DNA of 36,593 nt from an uncultured bacterium (GTDB lineage Bacteria; Bacillota; Clostridia; Lachnospirales; Lachnospiraceae), in assembly GCA_947175015.1 (NCBI GenBank), contig CAMWLE010000029.1, positions 1-36,593 on the forward strand. The letters are read 5' to 3'. Every line of letters starts with the position of its first letter. The first letter of the stretch is position 1. Below are positions 19,980-27,957 of this stretch, in pieces. A program made the translations under genes and the position numbers. A model generated the notes under the pieces. The model did not search any database. It was not told the DNA's origin and worked only from the letters and a program-made list of their open reading frames with translations.

Positions 19980-20045
19980 ATAAAGGCGGGTAGTTTTGTT
20001 GTAGGGACAGTGTATTCGGAAATGAATGGTTTCGACGATTCATTG

Positions 20046-20213
20046 ATTGTTTGTGTCTCTGCAAGAGGTCTTGCCGCAGGTGGCATGACGGAAAGTGGAT
20101 TAAGATTTTCTAAGCAATATACAGAAGAATGTCAAATGCAGGTATTCTTCTTACGAATTGTTTGTGCCTCTGTAAGAGACGGCTGCAGCAGCGGATAGGA
20201 CGGGAAACCGAAG
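20046..20213 (+). repeat. Two diverged direct repeats with small hairpins, after rpoC
   Basis: A segment beginning ATTGTTTGTGTCTCTGCAAG (20046 onward) is repeated imperfectly about 111 bp later as ATTGTTTGTGCCTCTGTAAG (20157 onward). Both continue with related GC-rich and GACGG..AAA sequence, giving units of roughly 55 bp. The first copy contains GCAAGAGGTCTTGC, a near palindrome. Between the copies is an 8-bp inverted repeat, AGAAGAAT (20123-20130) / ATTCTTCT (20144-20151). The 308-bp stretch 19980-20287 contains nothing else I can name. It could be a relic of a mobile element end or a leader for the truncated gene downstream. Confidence 0.5.
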
Positions 20214-20287
20214 TTGACAGGATGCTGCGAAAAAATGTTCAGGAAAGGATAAAGCCAGGCATTGGGCTTGTGGATTGGTATCAGGAT

Positions 20288-20796
20288 ATGAAAATAGTGG
20301 TAGCAGGTGTAGGTGGTTATGTGGGGTTGGCAAACGCTGTTTTGTTGGCGCAGCATAACGAGGTGATTGGTGTGGATATTATACCGGAAAAGGTTGATAT
20401 GATCAATCGCAAAGAGTCTCCGATTCAGGATAAGGAGATCATGGAATATATGACGGGAAAGGAACTGCACCTGAAGGCAGTTACCGATGGGGAGAATGCG
20501 TACAGGGAAGCAGAGTTGGTTATCATTGCCACACAGACCAATTATGATCCGAAGCTGAACTTTTTTGATACCAGTTCTGTGGAATCGGTCATTGAAGCGG
20601 TGCGGAAGGTGAATCCGCAGGTATATATGGTGATTAAGAGTACCATTCCGGTAGGTTATATTGAGAAAGTAAGCGAAAAATATCATACGGACAGAATTCT
20701 TTTTTCACCGGAATTTTTGCGGGAAGGTCATGCGCTTTATGATAATCTGTATCCTACCAGAATTATTGTGGGGGCAAAGCAGGAGAACCGGGGAAT
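20288..20796 (+). pseudogene. 5' fragment of a UDP-glucose 6-dehydrogenase-type gene
   Basis: From ATG 20288 the frame encodes about 168 residues of a nucleotide-sugar dehydrogenase: the start MKIVVAGVGGYVGLANAVLL, GVDIIPEKVDMINRKESPI, then VIIATQTNYDPKLNFFDTSS, VIKSTIPVGY and LFSPEFLREGHALYDNLYPT. Homology stops abruptly at GAKQENRG, where an unrelated minus-strand fragment begins. The intact family is about 390 residues or more, so the catalytic Cys and the C-terminal UDP-binding domain are missing. The Rossmann motif has an extra Gly (GVGGYVG instead of the usual G-x-G-Y-V-G), a further sign of decay. The frame nominally runs on to 20992 through foreign sequence. Confidence 0.85.
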
Positions 20797-20799
20797 GAT

Positions 20800-21125
20800 T
20801 CATGTTAAATCCAAGATCTGTTTCTTACTTATCGCGCAGCAAACAGCATTGTCATCTGCTTGCTGCGCGAAAAACGCGTTGTTGAAGAACGTTTCCTCAT
20901 CTTTAATGAGGCCCAAAGCCCATCTGTCTGGCGTTTCAAATCGATATTCCGGTGTTTTGATGTCATTGACGCCTGTCCGTTTTTTAACATAGATATTTTG
21001 TTTCATTTGAAGGCGCATGCCCGGATAAATCAGGCCAGGATTCTGAATCACGTCTATATTTTGTCTTACAAGCGGCATATAATTTGCTGCCGTTTTCCAA
21101 AAATTTCTCGGAAATGAGACACGAA
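20800..21125 (-). pseudogene. Minus-strand gene fragment with a LysM-like half-motif
   Basis: On the minus strand an open frame begins without a proper start near 21125 and ends at TGA 20800. It reads FWKTAANYMPLVRQNIDVI, then QNPGLIYPGMRLQM, which matches the second half of LysM carbohydrate-binding domains (W..A..Y ... NP.LIYPGM.L). A tail of about 65 residues follows that I do not recognise (TPEYRFETPDRWALGLIKDE, FFNNAFFAQQADDNAV). No credible RBS or signal peptide precedes it, and its 3' end abuts the truncated dehydrogenase. It is best read as the C-terminal remnant of a gene carried in by a rearrangement. Family assignment beyond the LysM resemblance is uncertain. Confidence 0.5.
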
Positions 21126-21307
21126 CAAAGTAAAAAATAAACCGAAGGTGGCAATTTTTGTATTAAACTGCGGTATTGGTAGTAGAAATGGGAATAAAAC
21201 TTGGAAAAATGGTATTTCAGTAAGAAAAAAGAGGTATTCAATTTAAAAAAAAGGAGGAGTGAAAACGTCTGGTATAATTAAAATAATATAATATTCAGAA
21301 TTGTGTT

Positions 21308-21526
21308 GTGGACCAAGATTTGAAAAGGATAAATGTGAGATTGGGACGTTCATTTAGAATTCCAATCCGGAAGGTCTGTACAGATTTTGACAAAGATGAA
21401 TTGTTCACAGGAAAATACAAAATGAGCGTGTCGTTTTTACTGAATTCGGGGCAATATGCGACAATGGTACTGAAACAATTAATGTTGAGAAGGGGACAAG
21501 GGTATGAAAAGGTTAAGGCTAGATAA
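21308..21526 (+). pseudogene. 3' fragment of a tRNA pseudouridine synthase TruD gene
   Basis: A frame of about 72 codons with no good start encodes FRIPIRKVCTDFDKDELFTG then KYKMSVSFLLNSGQYATMVL. This closely resembles the C-terminal strand-helix of TruD (typically ..SF.LPSGSYATMV.K.L). A complete TruD is over 350 residues, so only the 3' end remains. It overlaps the first 23 bp of the ATP-grasp gene in another frame, which places the cluster's first gene on the edge of the truD remnant. The 177-bp stretch before it (21131-21307) is very AT-rich and otherwise featureless to me. Confidence 0.7.
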
Positions 21527-22802
21527 TATTTCACCATATGATAACTATGGAATGCGAAGGATTTGGTGGTTGAATATTGGGTGTGAAAGGTATTGGACGA
21601 ATTCCGACATGACAGTGTCGAAGTTTAAAGGCAATAATGAAGAGTATTTGGTTCAAAGTATGGAGACACTGTTGTTTTTAGTAGCAAGAGCCAATGACAT
21701 AGTAATATTGTCAAAAGAACCTGATTATGAAATTGTAACTGGCTTGATGCAATATACAGGGGAAACGCCCTGCATAGAAATATTGGAGGAAGAAAATCAG
21801 CATAAATTTACTTCTGAAAAAATATACCATAACAAAAGAATCATTAAATTATTGTATGAGCTGTCTGATAAAGAGAACTGCATATTGATGCCTTTTGGGG
21901 TTACAAAATTTGATGTTGATATTGAGCAGGCTACAGGCATAAAGTTATTTATGACGGATAATGTTAATCTCATTACAGCCATAAACAGCAAAATCTATGC
22001 AAGAAAAGTGTCTCAGGAGTTAGGTTTTGCGACTCTTGAAGGTTATATCTGTAATAATGCGGAGGAAATCGAAATCTGCATTGAGAAAATATGTAAAGAT
22101 GAAAGATTTGTACCATGTGTTATAAAAGAACCATATGGTGCTTCAGGTAAAGGGCTTTTTTGGCTGCAGAATCAAGATAGAGCGAGACAGTTTATTCATT
22201 TTCTTAAAAAGAGATGTGTTGGAGAATGTATTCTTGAAGAATGGTGTCAGGTGAAATATGATTTAAATTACCAGCTTTATATTAGTAAGGAAGGAAGTAT
22301 CTTTCGATCACCTCTAAAAAGGCAATTTGTAAAAAATGGAGTTTATGAGGGAGGTTATGATGTTGCCAATGAGACGGAGATGCTTGGAAATAAGATAGAT
22401 GAATGTATTGATAAAATAGGGCATAAATTATATAGTTTAGGATATTGGGGTATTTTGAGTATTGATGCAATTATGGATATGGAAGATAATTTGATCCCGG
22501 TTATTGAAATTAATGGTAGATTTTCGTTATCATCCTACTTTTCCCTGGCTAAAATTAAGAATGCGGTGGATAATGTGGAAAGATGTTATAAATATTATAA
22601 TATATTACCCAATATCAGTTTGCGCATGTTAAAAAAAATTTTAGGTCCATTTCTATACAGGGAAGGGACAGGAGTTATGATATGCAGTTATTATGAAGGT
22701 GGCGAGATTGGAGAAAACGGGAGATTGTTTTTGCTGTATTTAGTGAAGAATTTGAATTGCATAGAGACGGTAGAAAAGGCATTGAAAGAATATATGGTAT
22801 AA
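21504..22802 (+). CDS. ATP-grasp ligase, BtrJ-like
   Basis: 432 residues. The ATP-grasp core is visible from about residue 160: Lys208 in VIKEPYGASGKGLFWL with the flexible Gly-rich loop at 212-217, ILEEWCQVKYDLNYQLYIS (adenine-side strand), and the metal-binding VIEINGRFSLSS with Glu335, Asn337 and Arg339. The N-terminal 150 residues form the pre-ATP-grasp domain. ATP-grasp enzymes join a carboxylate, through an acyl phosphate, to an amine or thiol. Beside carrier proteins and BtrH-like transferases, the closest functional model is BtrJ, which ligates glutamate to an ACP, but a peptide ligase is also possible. RBS-like AGGGG and AAGGG lie upstream. The gene is clearly AT-richer than rpoBC. 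No confident promoter is seen; it may start within the AT-rich 21.25 kb region. Confidence 0.8.
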   Translation: MKRLRLDNISPYDNYGMRRIWWLNIGCERYWTNSDMTVSKFKGNNEEYLVQSMETLLFLVARANDIVILSKEPDYEIVTGLMQYTGETPCIEILEEENQHKFTSEKIYHNKRIIKLLYELSDKENCILMPFGVTKFDVDIEQATGIKLFMTDNVNLITAINSKIYARKVSQELGFATLEGYICNNAEEIEICIEKICKDERFVPCVIKEPYGASGKGLFWLQNQDRARQFIHFLKKRCVGECILEEWCQVKYDLNYQLYISKEGSIFRSPLKRQFVKNGVYEGGYDVANETEMLGNKIDECIDKIGHKLYSLGYWGILSIDAIMDMEDNLIPVIEINGRFSLSSYFSLAKIKNAVDNVERCYKYYNILPNISLRMLKKILGPFLYREGTGVMICSYYEGGEIGENGRLFLLYLVKNLNCIETVEKALKEYMV

Positions 22803-22820
22803 GTATATGGAGGAGTACAT

Positions 22821-23035
22821 ATGAAAAAATTTTTATTGATAAGTTATAATGATTCGCTGCCGGTAAATTTATTATTGACCCTAATGATGACAGCTTATAT
22901 GTAATTGATTTTGATAGAATGGATTTTGGGGACCCATGGGAAGAGTTTACTAAGATAGTATGGGCTGCCAGTGTGAGTGAAGAACAGATAAATGTAATGA
23001 TGAAGCAGGCAAAAGAAATTCTGGATGATTATTAG
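22821..23035 (+). pseudogene. Frameshifted C-terminal remnant of an aminoglycoside phosphotransferase-family kinase
   Basis: GGAGG precedes an ATG at 22821 that opens only 27 codons (MKKFLLISYNDSLP...). From 22853, in another frame, the sequence reads GKFIIDPNDDSLYVIDFDRM then DFGDPWEEFTKIVWAASVS, to a stop at 23035. YVIDFDRMDFGDPWEEF is the hallmark of the metal-binding DFG-like region of the APH/choline-kinase family that is common in Lachnospiraceae. The catalytic HGD loop and N-lobe are missing and the frame is broken, so it is a pseudogene. It interrupts the spacing between the ATP-grasp gene and the first ACP gene. Confidence 0.78.
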
Positions 23036-23139
23036 AATTTTTCCAGGATTATTCCTAAATGGGTTGATGGGATTGGATAATTTGAGTTTTCTAAAATGAA
23101 GAAGGAGGATGCGGGCAAAAGTTTGTCGGCGAAAGCGAA

Positions 23140-23388
23140 ATGTTAGAAAGCAGAATAAGGGAAATAGTGGGTGAGTTTTTAGGAGAAGAAAATCAGATTG
23201 ATATGATTGACGGAGATTATCAATTATCAAATGTAGGATTGAATTCCATTGGTTTTATTAATATGATAGTAGTTTTGGAAGATACATTTCATATTACTGT
23301 TGAAGATGATGAATTGTTAATGCGTAATTTTGCTACAATTAATAAGATAAAAGGGTATTTGAATAAAAAGGGGATTGAAGGGGATTGA
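23140..23388 (+). CDS. Acyl/peptidyl carrier protein (first free ACP)
   Basis: 82 residues, standard carrier-protein length. The phosphopantetheine site is Ser36 in VGLNSIGFINMIVVLEDTF, with Asn in place of the usual Asp before Ser (NSI instead of DSL/DSI). Helix 1 (LESRIREIVGEFLG) and the final helix (NKIKGYLNKKG) complete the fold. It is weakly supported by an RBS (AAAGCGA before ATG 23140). It would be activated by a phosphopantetheinyl transferase encoded elsewhere. It sits just upstream of the first AMP ligase, suggesting that these two work as a loading pair. Confidence 0.85.
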   Translation: MLESRIREIVGEFLGEENQIDMIDGDYQLSNVGLNSIGFINMIVVLEDTFHITVEDDELLMRNFATINKIKGYLNKKGIEGD

Positions 23389-23455
23389 ATCATGGTTAAG
23401 CTTGCGTGGGAACAGTTGGACAAGAATGAAGAATGTGATGTCAGGAGAACTATCA

Positions 23456-24874
23456 ATGAATCTAGCAGACATACTAATGAAAAATGAAAATGCAGAGGAC
23501 ATTGCGGCAAAGTGTGGGGGGCGCAGTATTACATACAATCGTATCTGCCATCATGTGAAGATGCTGTCAGACAATATCCCATATCGGGAAGCGAATATCG
23601 GAATATGGATGGATAATACCATTGAATATCTGGAAGCTTATTTCGCCATTGTTTATAGCGGAAATACCATTGTTCCAATCAATCCGAAATTATCCGGGCG
23701 TGAAATCCGGAATATTAGTGTTGCTTGTGGGATTGTGGGTTTCATGTCGGTGCTGAAGTTTCGGGAGAGACTGGAAGGTCTGGGACTGCCCATGCCGGTC
23801 TGGTATGTGGATGAGATGGATTTGGATCAGGAGGGCGGTACAGAGCCTCAAGGGATCCGGAATCGGCAAAAGGCAGTCATCATCCCCACTTCGGGAACCA
23901 CAGGAAACTCAAAATATGTTCAGTTGTCCCATGAGGCTCTGTATCACAGTGTGGAATATATATCCAGCCGTTTTATGCGCAGAGAGGGAGGGAGAGAAGC
24001 GGTGCTCCTGCCGTTTTGCTGTATACTGGCGCAGACACAGATGCTGCATTGTATATCACGGAAGACACAGATGGTATTGACGGAAGGTGAGTTTGATCCA
24101 TATAAATTGTGTGACCTGTTTGAAGAAGAGAATATTACATCGAGTGCTATGGTTCCGTCCATGCTGAGGCTTTTCGGTATATGTGCCCAAATGGGGAAAT
24201 ACAGGTTGGAGCGATTGGAGCGCGTTTTTTTCGCGGGTGATTATTTAAGTGAAAGTGATTTTAAAGTCTTGCGGGAGCAACTCCCACATGTCAGTTTGAT
24301 TCAGGCCTATGGGATGACGGAAATCTGCCCCATTTGTATGAAAGATGATGATGATTTTACATATAAACCCGGTTCCGCCGGGAAGTTGTTTCCGGAAATG
24401 ATGGTCAGGATAAGGAAAGAGGACGGTGCTTGGGCCGGGCCCGGATGTGTCGGAGAAATCTATGCGGGAGGTCCCAATCGCATGGAGGGTTATTTGAATG
24501 GGGAAAAGCTTTCGCCGGAAGCCATGATTGGTACAGGGGATATGGGATATCTGGACGAGGAAGGCTATCTGTATATATGTGGGAGAAAGAAGAATATTAT
24601 TATCAGCGCAGGACAGAATATATACCCGGAGGAAGTGGAGGCTGTATTACAGGGATGTCCAGGAGTAAAAGAAGTCAGGGTATATGGACAGAAGGACAGG
24701 GATAAAGGAGAAATTGTGGCAGCAGACATTGTGCCGGAAGACGGAGGAAAGTTTGAACGGAAAATGTTCTATGAGTACTGCCGGGATAATATGGCTGACT
24801 ATAAGATTCCGAGAAGGCTGTGCTTGTGTGAGAAAATTGCGAAAACTGCTACAGATAAGAAGGTGAGAAAATGA
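23456..24874 (+). CDS. AMP-forming acyl/aminoacyl-ACP ligase (ANL superfamily), first copy
   Basis: About 472 residues from ATG 23456, chosen because AGGAG lies 8 nt upstream; longer in-frame starts have no RBS. ANL motifs in order: P-loop TSGTTGNSK (about 145-153), VFFAGDYLSESDF, AYGMTEICPICM (A5), GTGDMGYLDEEGYLYICGRK (A7/hinge), IISAGQNIYPEEVEAVL (A8), and the C-terminal lid Lys region KTATDKKVRK, with Asp where Gly is usual. It is predicted to adenylate a carboxylic acid and pass it to a phosphopantetheine thiol, probably on the adjacent ACPs. Substrate is not readable by eye. The stop overlaps the start of the ACP-BtrH fusion by 4 bp. Confidence 0.88.
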   Translation: MNLADILMKNENAEDIAAKCGGRSITYNRICHHVKMLSDNIPYREANIGIWMDNTIEYLEAYFAIVYSGNTIVPINPKLSGREIRNISVACGIVGFMSVLKFRERLEGLGLPMPVWYVDEMDLDQEGGTEPQGIRNRQKAVIIPTSGTTGNSKYVQLSHEALYHSVEYISSRFMRREGGREAVLLPFCCILAQTQMLHCISRKTQMVLTEGEFDPYKLCDLFEEENITSSAMVPSMLRLFGICAQMGKYRLERLERVFFAGDYLSESDFKVLREQLPHVSLIQAYGMTEICPICMKDDDDFTYKPGSAGKLFPEMMVRIRKEDGAWAGPGCVGEIYAGGPNRMEGYLNGEKLSPEAMIGTGDMGYLDEEGYLYICGRKKNIIISAGQNIYPEEVEAVLQGCPGVKEVRVYGQKDRDKGEIVAADIVPEDGGKFERKMFYEYCRDNMADYKIPRRLCLCEKIAKTATDKKVRK

Positions 24875-26154
24875 ATGCAAAAGATTTGATTCTGGATGTA
24901 ATCAGCGAGAAATGTTATATTGAAAAAAGCGAGATCAGAGATGACATGATTATGGAAGGCGACTTGTTCGTGGATTCTCTGGGGTTTATGGCCATTGTGG
25001 TTGAAATAGAGAAGAGACTGCAGAAACGGTTGCCCATGGAAGAGTTAAAAATATCTGTGCAATGTAATGTGGGGGAAGTATGCGCAAAAGTTCAGGAGTA
25101 TCTGGAGAGGGAAAGCAAGCAGGCCAGGAGCCTCCCTATATGCTTTCCGCCTCCCATGTATTTCAGTCTGCATGTGGCGGCTGCGCTTTGCATGATTTTG
25201 GCAGACCATGAAAATGAGGACTGGTTTTATAACCATTTTATTCAGGCGTCATTTTATAATGACTATGCTAAGAAAAGTGTGGGGCATAGGTATTGTATTT
25301 ATCCGGCCATAGAAATGAGACCGGGACAGATAGCCGCCGGTAAGTACATAACAGAGACACATGTGGATTTGGATGTTGTTAATATGAAAGCAGGTTCCCT
25401 GTATGAAAATATAAAACTTTTTATAGATAAGGGATATTATGTTTCCTGTATAGCGGATGTTTCTAAAATAAAGGGAACACGTTATGAAGAGAGAAGTTTT
25501 CTGCTCCATGAAGTAATGATTTTTGGATATGATGATACGTTAAGAACACTGGATATTGTGGACTTTGACAACAGGCAGACAATTAACCGGATAAAGATTG
25601 CAGCGGAGGATTTAAGTGCTGCTTTTACTTCACCTGGATTGTTGGCTTTGTTTCGGGATAATGTGAATAACTCTGTGATTTTATACCGCAGGAAAAAAGC
25701 GGAATTCACTTTTGATTTGGATCTTGTGATGGAGATGCTCAGAGATTATCTGGATTCATACAATTCCAGCAGGCGCTACTCCCTGCTGCTGCCCTGTGAT
25801 GATCACTCTACATGGGGGATTGAGACTTATGGAAAAATAATAGAATATGTAAAATGTCAGGATGAGCAATTGGATCTCCGTTTGTTCCATGCCTTTTTTG
25901 AACATAAGAAGTTGATGTTTGAACGTTTTCAATTTATGAAGAGGAAAGGGATATATGACGCGAAAGATGAGATATTGCGTGGCATGGAAGAGAATATGGA
26001 AGGGGCTGAAGCTGTAAAAATGCAGGCAATGAAATATAACATTACAGGTCAGAAGAAGGCAGCAGAACATATAATTGATAATCTGAATGAAATCAAGAAC
26101 AGAGAAATATATCTTTATGGAAAAATTCTAGGCGGTAAAAAAGAGAACAGGTAA
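24871..26154 (+). CDS. Carrier protein fused to a BtrH-like (papain-fold) acyltransferase domain
   Basis: 427 residues. Residues 1-80 form an ACP with Ser36 in GDLFVDSLGFMAIVVEIEKR. From about residue 90 a BtrH/C39-like domain begins. The position that is Cys in the other two BtrH-like proteins of the cluster appears to be Ser99 (FSLHVAA), the His is His213 (LLHEVMIFGYDD), and an Asp follows at 231 (LDIVDF). The C-terminal ~150 residues are helical and resemble the C-terminal part of BtrH-like proteins. The ATGA overlap with the upstream ligase means translational coupling. The carrier in cis suggests that the acyl chain is handed directly to the attached domain, either to a Ser nucleophile or in a non-catalytic presenting role. 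The alignment is by eye. Confidence 0.78.
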   Translation: MNAKDLILDVISEKCYIEKSEIRDDMIMEGDLFVDSLGFMAIVVEIEKRLQKRLPMEELKISVQCNVGEVCAKVQEYLERESKQARSLPICFPPPMYFSLHVAAALCMILADHENEDWFYNHFIQASFYNDYAKKSVGHRYCIYPAIEMRPGQIAAGKYITETHVDLDVVNMKAGSLYENIKLFIDKGYYVSCIADVSKIKGTRYEERSFLLHEVMIFGYDDTLRTLDIVDFDNRQTINRIKIAAEDLSAAFTSPGLLALFRDNVNNSVILYRRKKAEFTFDLDLVMEMLRDYLDSYNSSRRYSLLLPCDDHSTWGIETYGKIIEYVKCQDEQLDLRLFHAFFEHKKLMFERFQFMKRKGIYDAKDEILRGMEENMEGAEAVKMQAMKYNITGQKKAAEHIIDNLNEIKNREIYLYGKILGGKKENR

Positions 26155-26159
26155 ATGAT

Positions 26160-27515
26160 ATGGTATTCCGTAAATATTTTGAGGACAAAAAATATAGTAA
26201 TGAAATGGTGTTGACAGATAGGATAGTGGACTACAGCTTATTTGGGACTTCTTATTTTGAGGAATGGAGTCAGTTCTGGAAGAGGGAGGGGATTTGTGAC
26301 GGAACACGGGTTGGTATTTTATTGAATGAGAATCAGTGCATGATGCCCTTGCTGCTTTCGCTGGAAGACATTGTATGTGATGTCCACTTCTTGAATAAGT
26401 CCCTGGAAGAGCAATATGTGAAAGAGAACAGGGAGGAGTTTGATTGCCTGCTCTCGGATTTTGCCTTGGACTGTCCGGGGGCTGTATGCCATAAAAGTAT
26501 AAATTTCCTGGGTTTGCTGCTGCATATGTATGAATTTGCAAGTGATAGAACTCACAAGCCGGAAGGTGGGAAAAGGTATTTTTATTATACAAGCGGCAGT
26601 ACCGGTGAACCCAAAGCATGTGGAGTATCAGAGGAGAATATCTATTGGGAAGGTGTGGCAATGTGGGAGGGAATAGGGTTCCAAAAGTCAGATGATATCC
26701 TGAGCCTGGTACCCTGCAGTCATAAATTCGGACAGTCCGTGGTATGTATAGCGGCGGCATTGGCCGGGAGTAAAGTTCAGTATTTAAATGGTATGCAGAC
26801 ACCCACCAATATAATGAAGTATATGCAGCAGAAAAAGTACAATTATATCGTTCTGCCGCCCATGTATTTAGAGTTATTGTGTGGCGATACCAATATGCTT
26901 AATGGGGATTGCAGGTATATCTGCGGTGGGGCGCCTTTAGGGGAAAAGGCAAAGGGCAGCGGACTGGAGATAATCAATGTATATGGCAGTACGGAAACGG
27001 GTGTCATTGCAATCCGTAAGATGGACAAGGGTAAGTATTATGCGGGTAAAATTGTAAAGGATGTGGAAGTCAGGTGCAGTACGCTGTTTGGCATTTTGGA
27101 AAACAGGGATATGTACAAGATTGAAGTACGCTCTCCTTATACATATAGCGGACATAAGAAAGGGGATTATATCTCTACAGGAGATTATGGATGGCTTGAC
27201 AAGGATGATATATATGTGTGCGGCAGGGAGGATAATATCATTAATGTGAATGGCATGAAGGTATCCGCTGCGGAGATAGAGAATGTACTGTTAGAGCACC
27301 CGGCGGTAAAAGCAGCTAAGGTCGTGAAAGAATGTGAAGACGGCAGGGAATATGCCCATGGGTATATTGTAAGGGCTGGCAGCGGTGAATTGGATTTGGA
27401 AGAAGTATTTCAGTTTTGCATGGAGCATCTGCAACCCTACAAGGTGCCGAAGAAAATTGATGTGGTGGATAGATTTCATTATACGGAAATGGGGAAGAGA
27501 ATTCGGATATCATAG
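26160..27515 (+). CDS. AMP-forming acyl/aminoacyl-ACP ligase (ANL superfamily), second copy
   Basis: 451 residues, shorter than usual and with a compact N-terminal subdomain. P-loop TSGSTGEPK (144-152), VPCSHKFGQSV, ICGGAPLGEKA, NVYGSTETGVIAI (A5), STGDYGWLDKDDIYVCGRED (A7), INVNGMKVSAAEIENVL (A8), and the lid Lys in TEMGKRIRIS at the extreme C-terminus. It is well diverged from the ligase at 23456, so it probably activates a different acid. It starts 5 nt after the fusion gene and is followed by the second free ACP. The short N-terminal part resembles stand-alone aryl/acyl-ACP ligases rather than NRPS modules. Confidence 0.86.
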   Translation: MVFRKYFEDKKYSNEMVLTDRIVDYSLFGTSYFEEWSQFWKREGICDGTRVGILLNENQCMMPLLLSLEDIVCDVHFLNKSLEEQYVKENREEFDCLLSDFALDCPGAVCHKSINFLGLLLHMYEFASDRTHKPEGGKRYFYYTSGSTGEPKACGVSEENIYWEGVAMWEGIGFQKSDDILSLVPCSHKFGQSVVCIAAALAGSKVQYLNGMQTPTNIMKYMQQKKYNYIVLPPMYLELLCGDTNMLNGDCRYICGGAPLGEKAKGSGLEIINVYGSTETGVIAIRKMDKGKYYAGKIVKDVEVRCSTLFGILENRDMYKIEVRSPYTYSGHKKGDYISTGDYGWLDKDDIYVCGREDNIINVNGMKVSAAEIENVLLEHPAVKAAKVVKECEDGREYAHGYIVRAGSGELDLEEVFQFCMEHLQPYKVPKKIDVVDRFHYTEMGKRIRIS

Positions 27516-27632
27516 AACAATCTATGGAAAAGTACAGAGCTTTGTTATTTGGATTTGAGCTGCCTGGACAGCTTGGGGCGCATATTTTATTTGGATGCAC
27601 ATGCCTGTTGGCGGCGGGAAGAGGGAGTTAAT

Positions 27633-27917
27633 ATGACAAAGGAAGAGATAAAGCAGAAGGTATTATCATTGATTACGGAGGGAAATTTCCTGCCAGAGGC
27701 AAAAGGGAAGGAGGAAATCAGAGGAGATCAATTGCTGGAAGCGTACGGTATGGATTCTTTTGCGTTTATCCAAATGATTGTATGTCTGGAGAAAGCGTTT
27801 CATGTAGAGGTGCCGGAGGAGTTATTGGTGGTGAAAAAATGGGAAACCGTTAATCTGATTGTGGAGACTTTGGACGGTATGTTGTCTCACGGCGGACACA
27901 TGGGTGTAAGTGTGTAA
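27633..27917 (+). CDS. Acyl/peptidyl carrier protein (second free ACP)
   Basis: 94 residues from ATG 27633, which has GAGGGAG 5 nt upstream; an in-frame start at 27549 adds 28 residues without an RBS. Phosphopantetheine Ser42 lies in EAYGMDSFAFIQMIVCLEKA, followed by the typical VEVPEELL and a final helix TVNLIVETLDGML. It differs substantially from the other carriers in the cluster, so each probably serves a dedicated ligase. It ends 40 bp before the stand-alone BtrH-like gene. Confidence 0.86.
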   Translation: MTKEEIKQKVLSLITEGNFLPEAKGKEEIRGDQLLEAYGMDSFAFIQMIVCLEKAFHVEVPEELLVVKKWETVNLIVETLDGMLSHGGHMGVSV

Positions 27918-27957
27918 AGAATTTCTAAGCTGTCCAAAGAGGGTAAGGGGATAAGTC

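Noticed and set aside
20129..20992. Intact 287-residue gene for the UDP-glucose dehydrogenase frame
   Set aside because: Only the middle ~168 residues are homologous; the upstream extension lacks an RBS and the C-terminal ~65 residues are antisense to the LysM-like fragment.
21148..21261. Short plus-strand frame reading VLNCGIGSRNG, faintly like a nucleotidyltransferase start
   Set aside because: Only about 37 codons, no RBS-supported start and no continuation; too weak to call even a fragment.
23140..27917. Fatty-acid synthesis or a standard NRPS/PKS module
   Set aside because: No ketosynthase, reductase, condensation or thioesterase domains occur; the carriers and ligases are stand-alone.
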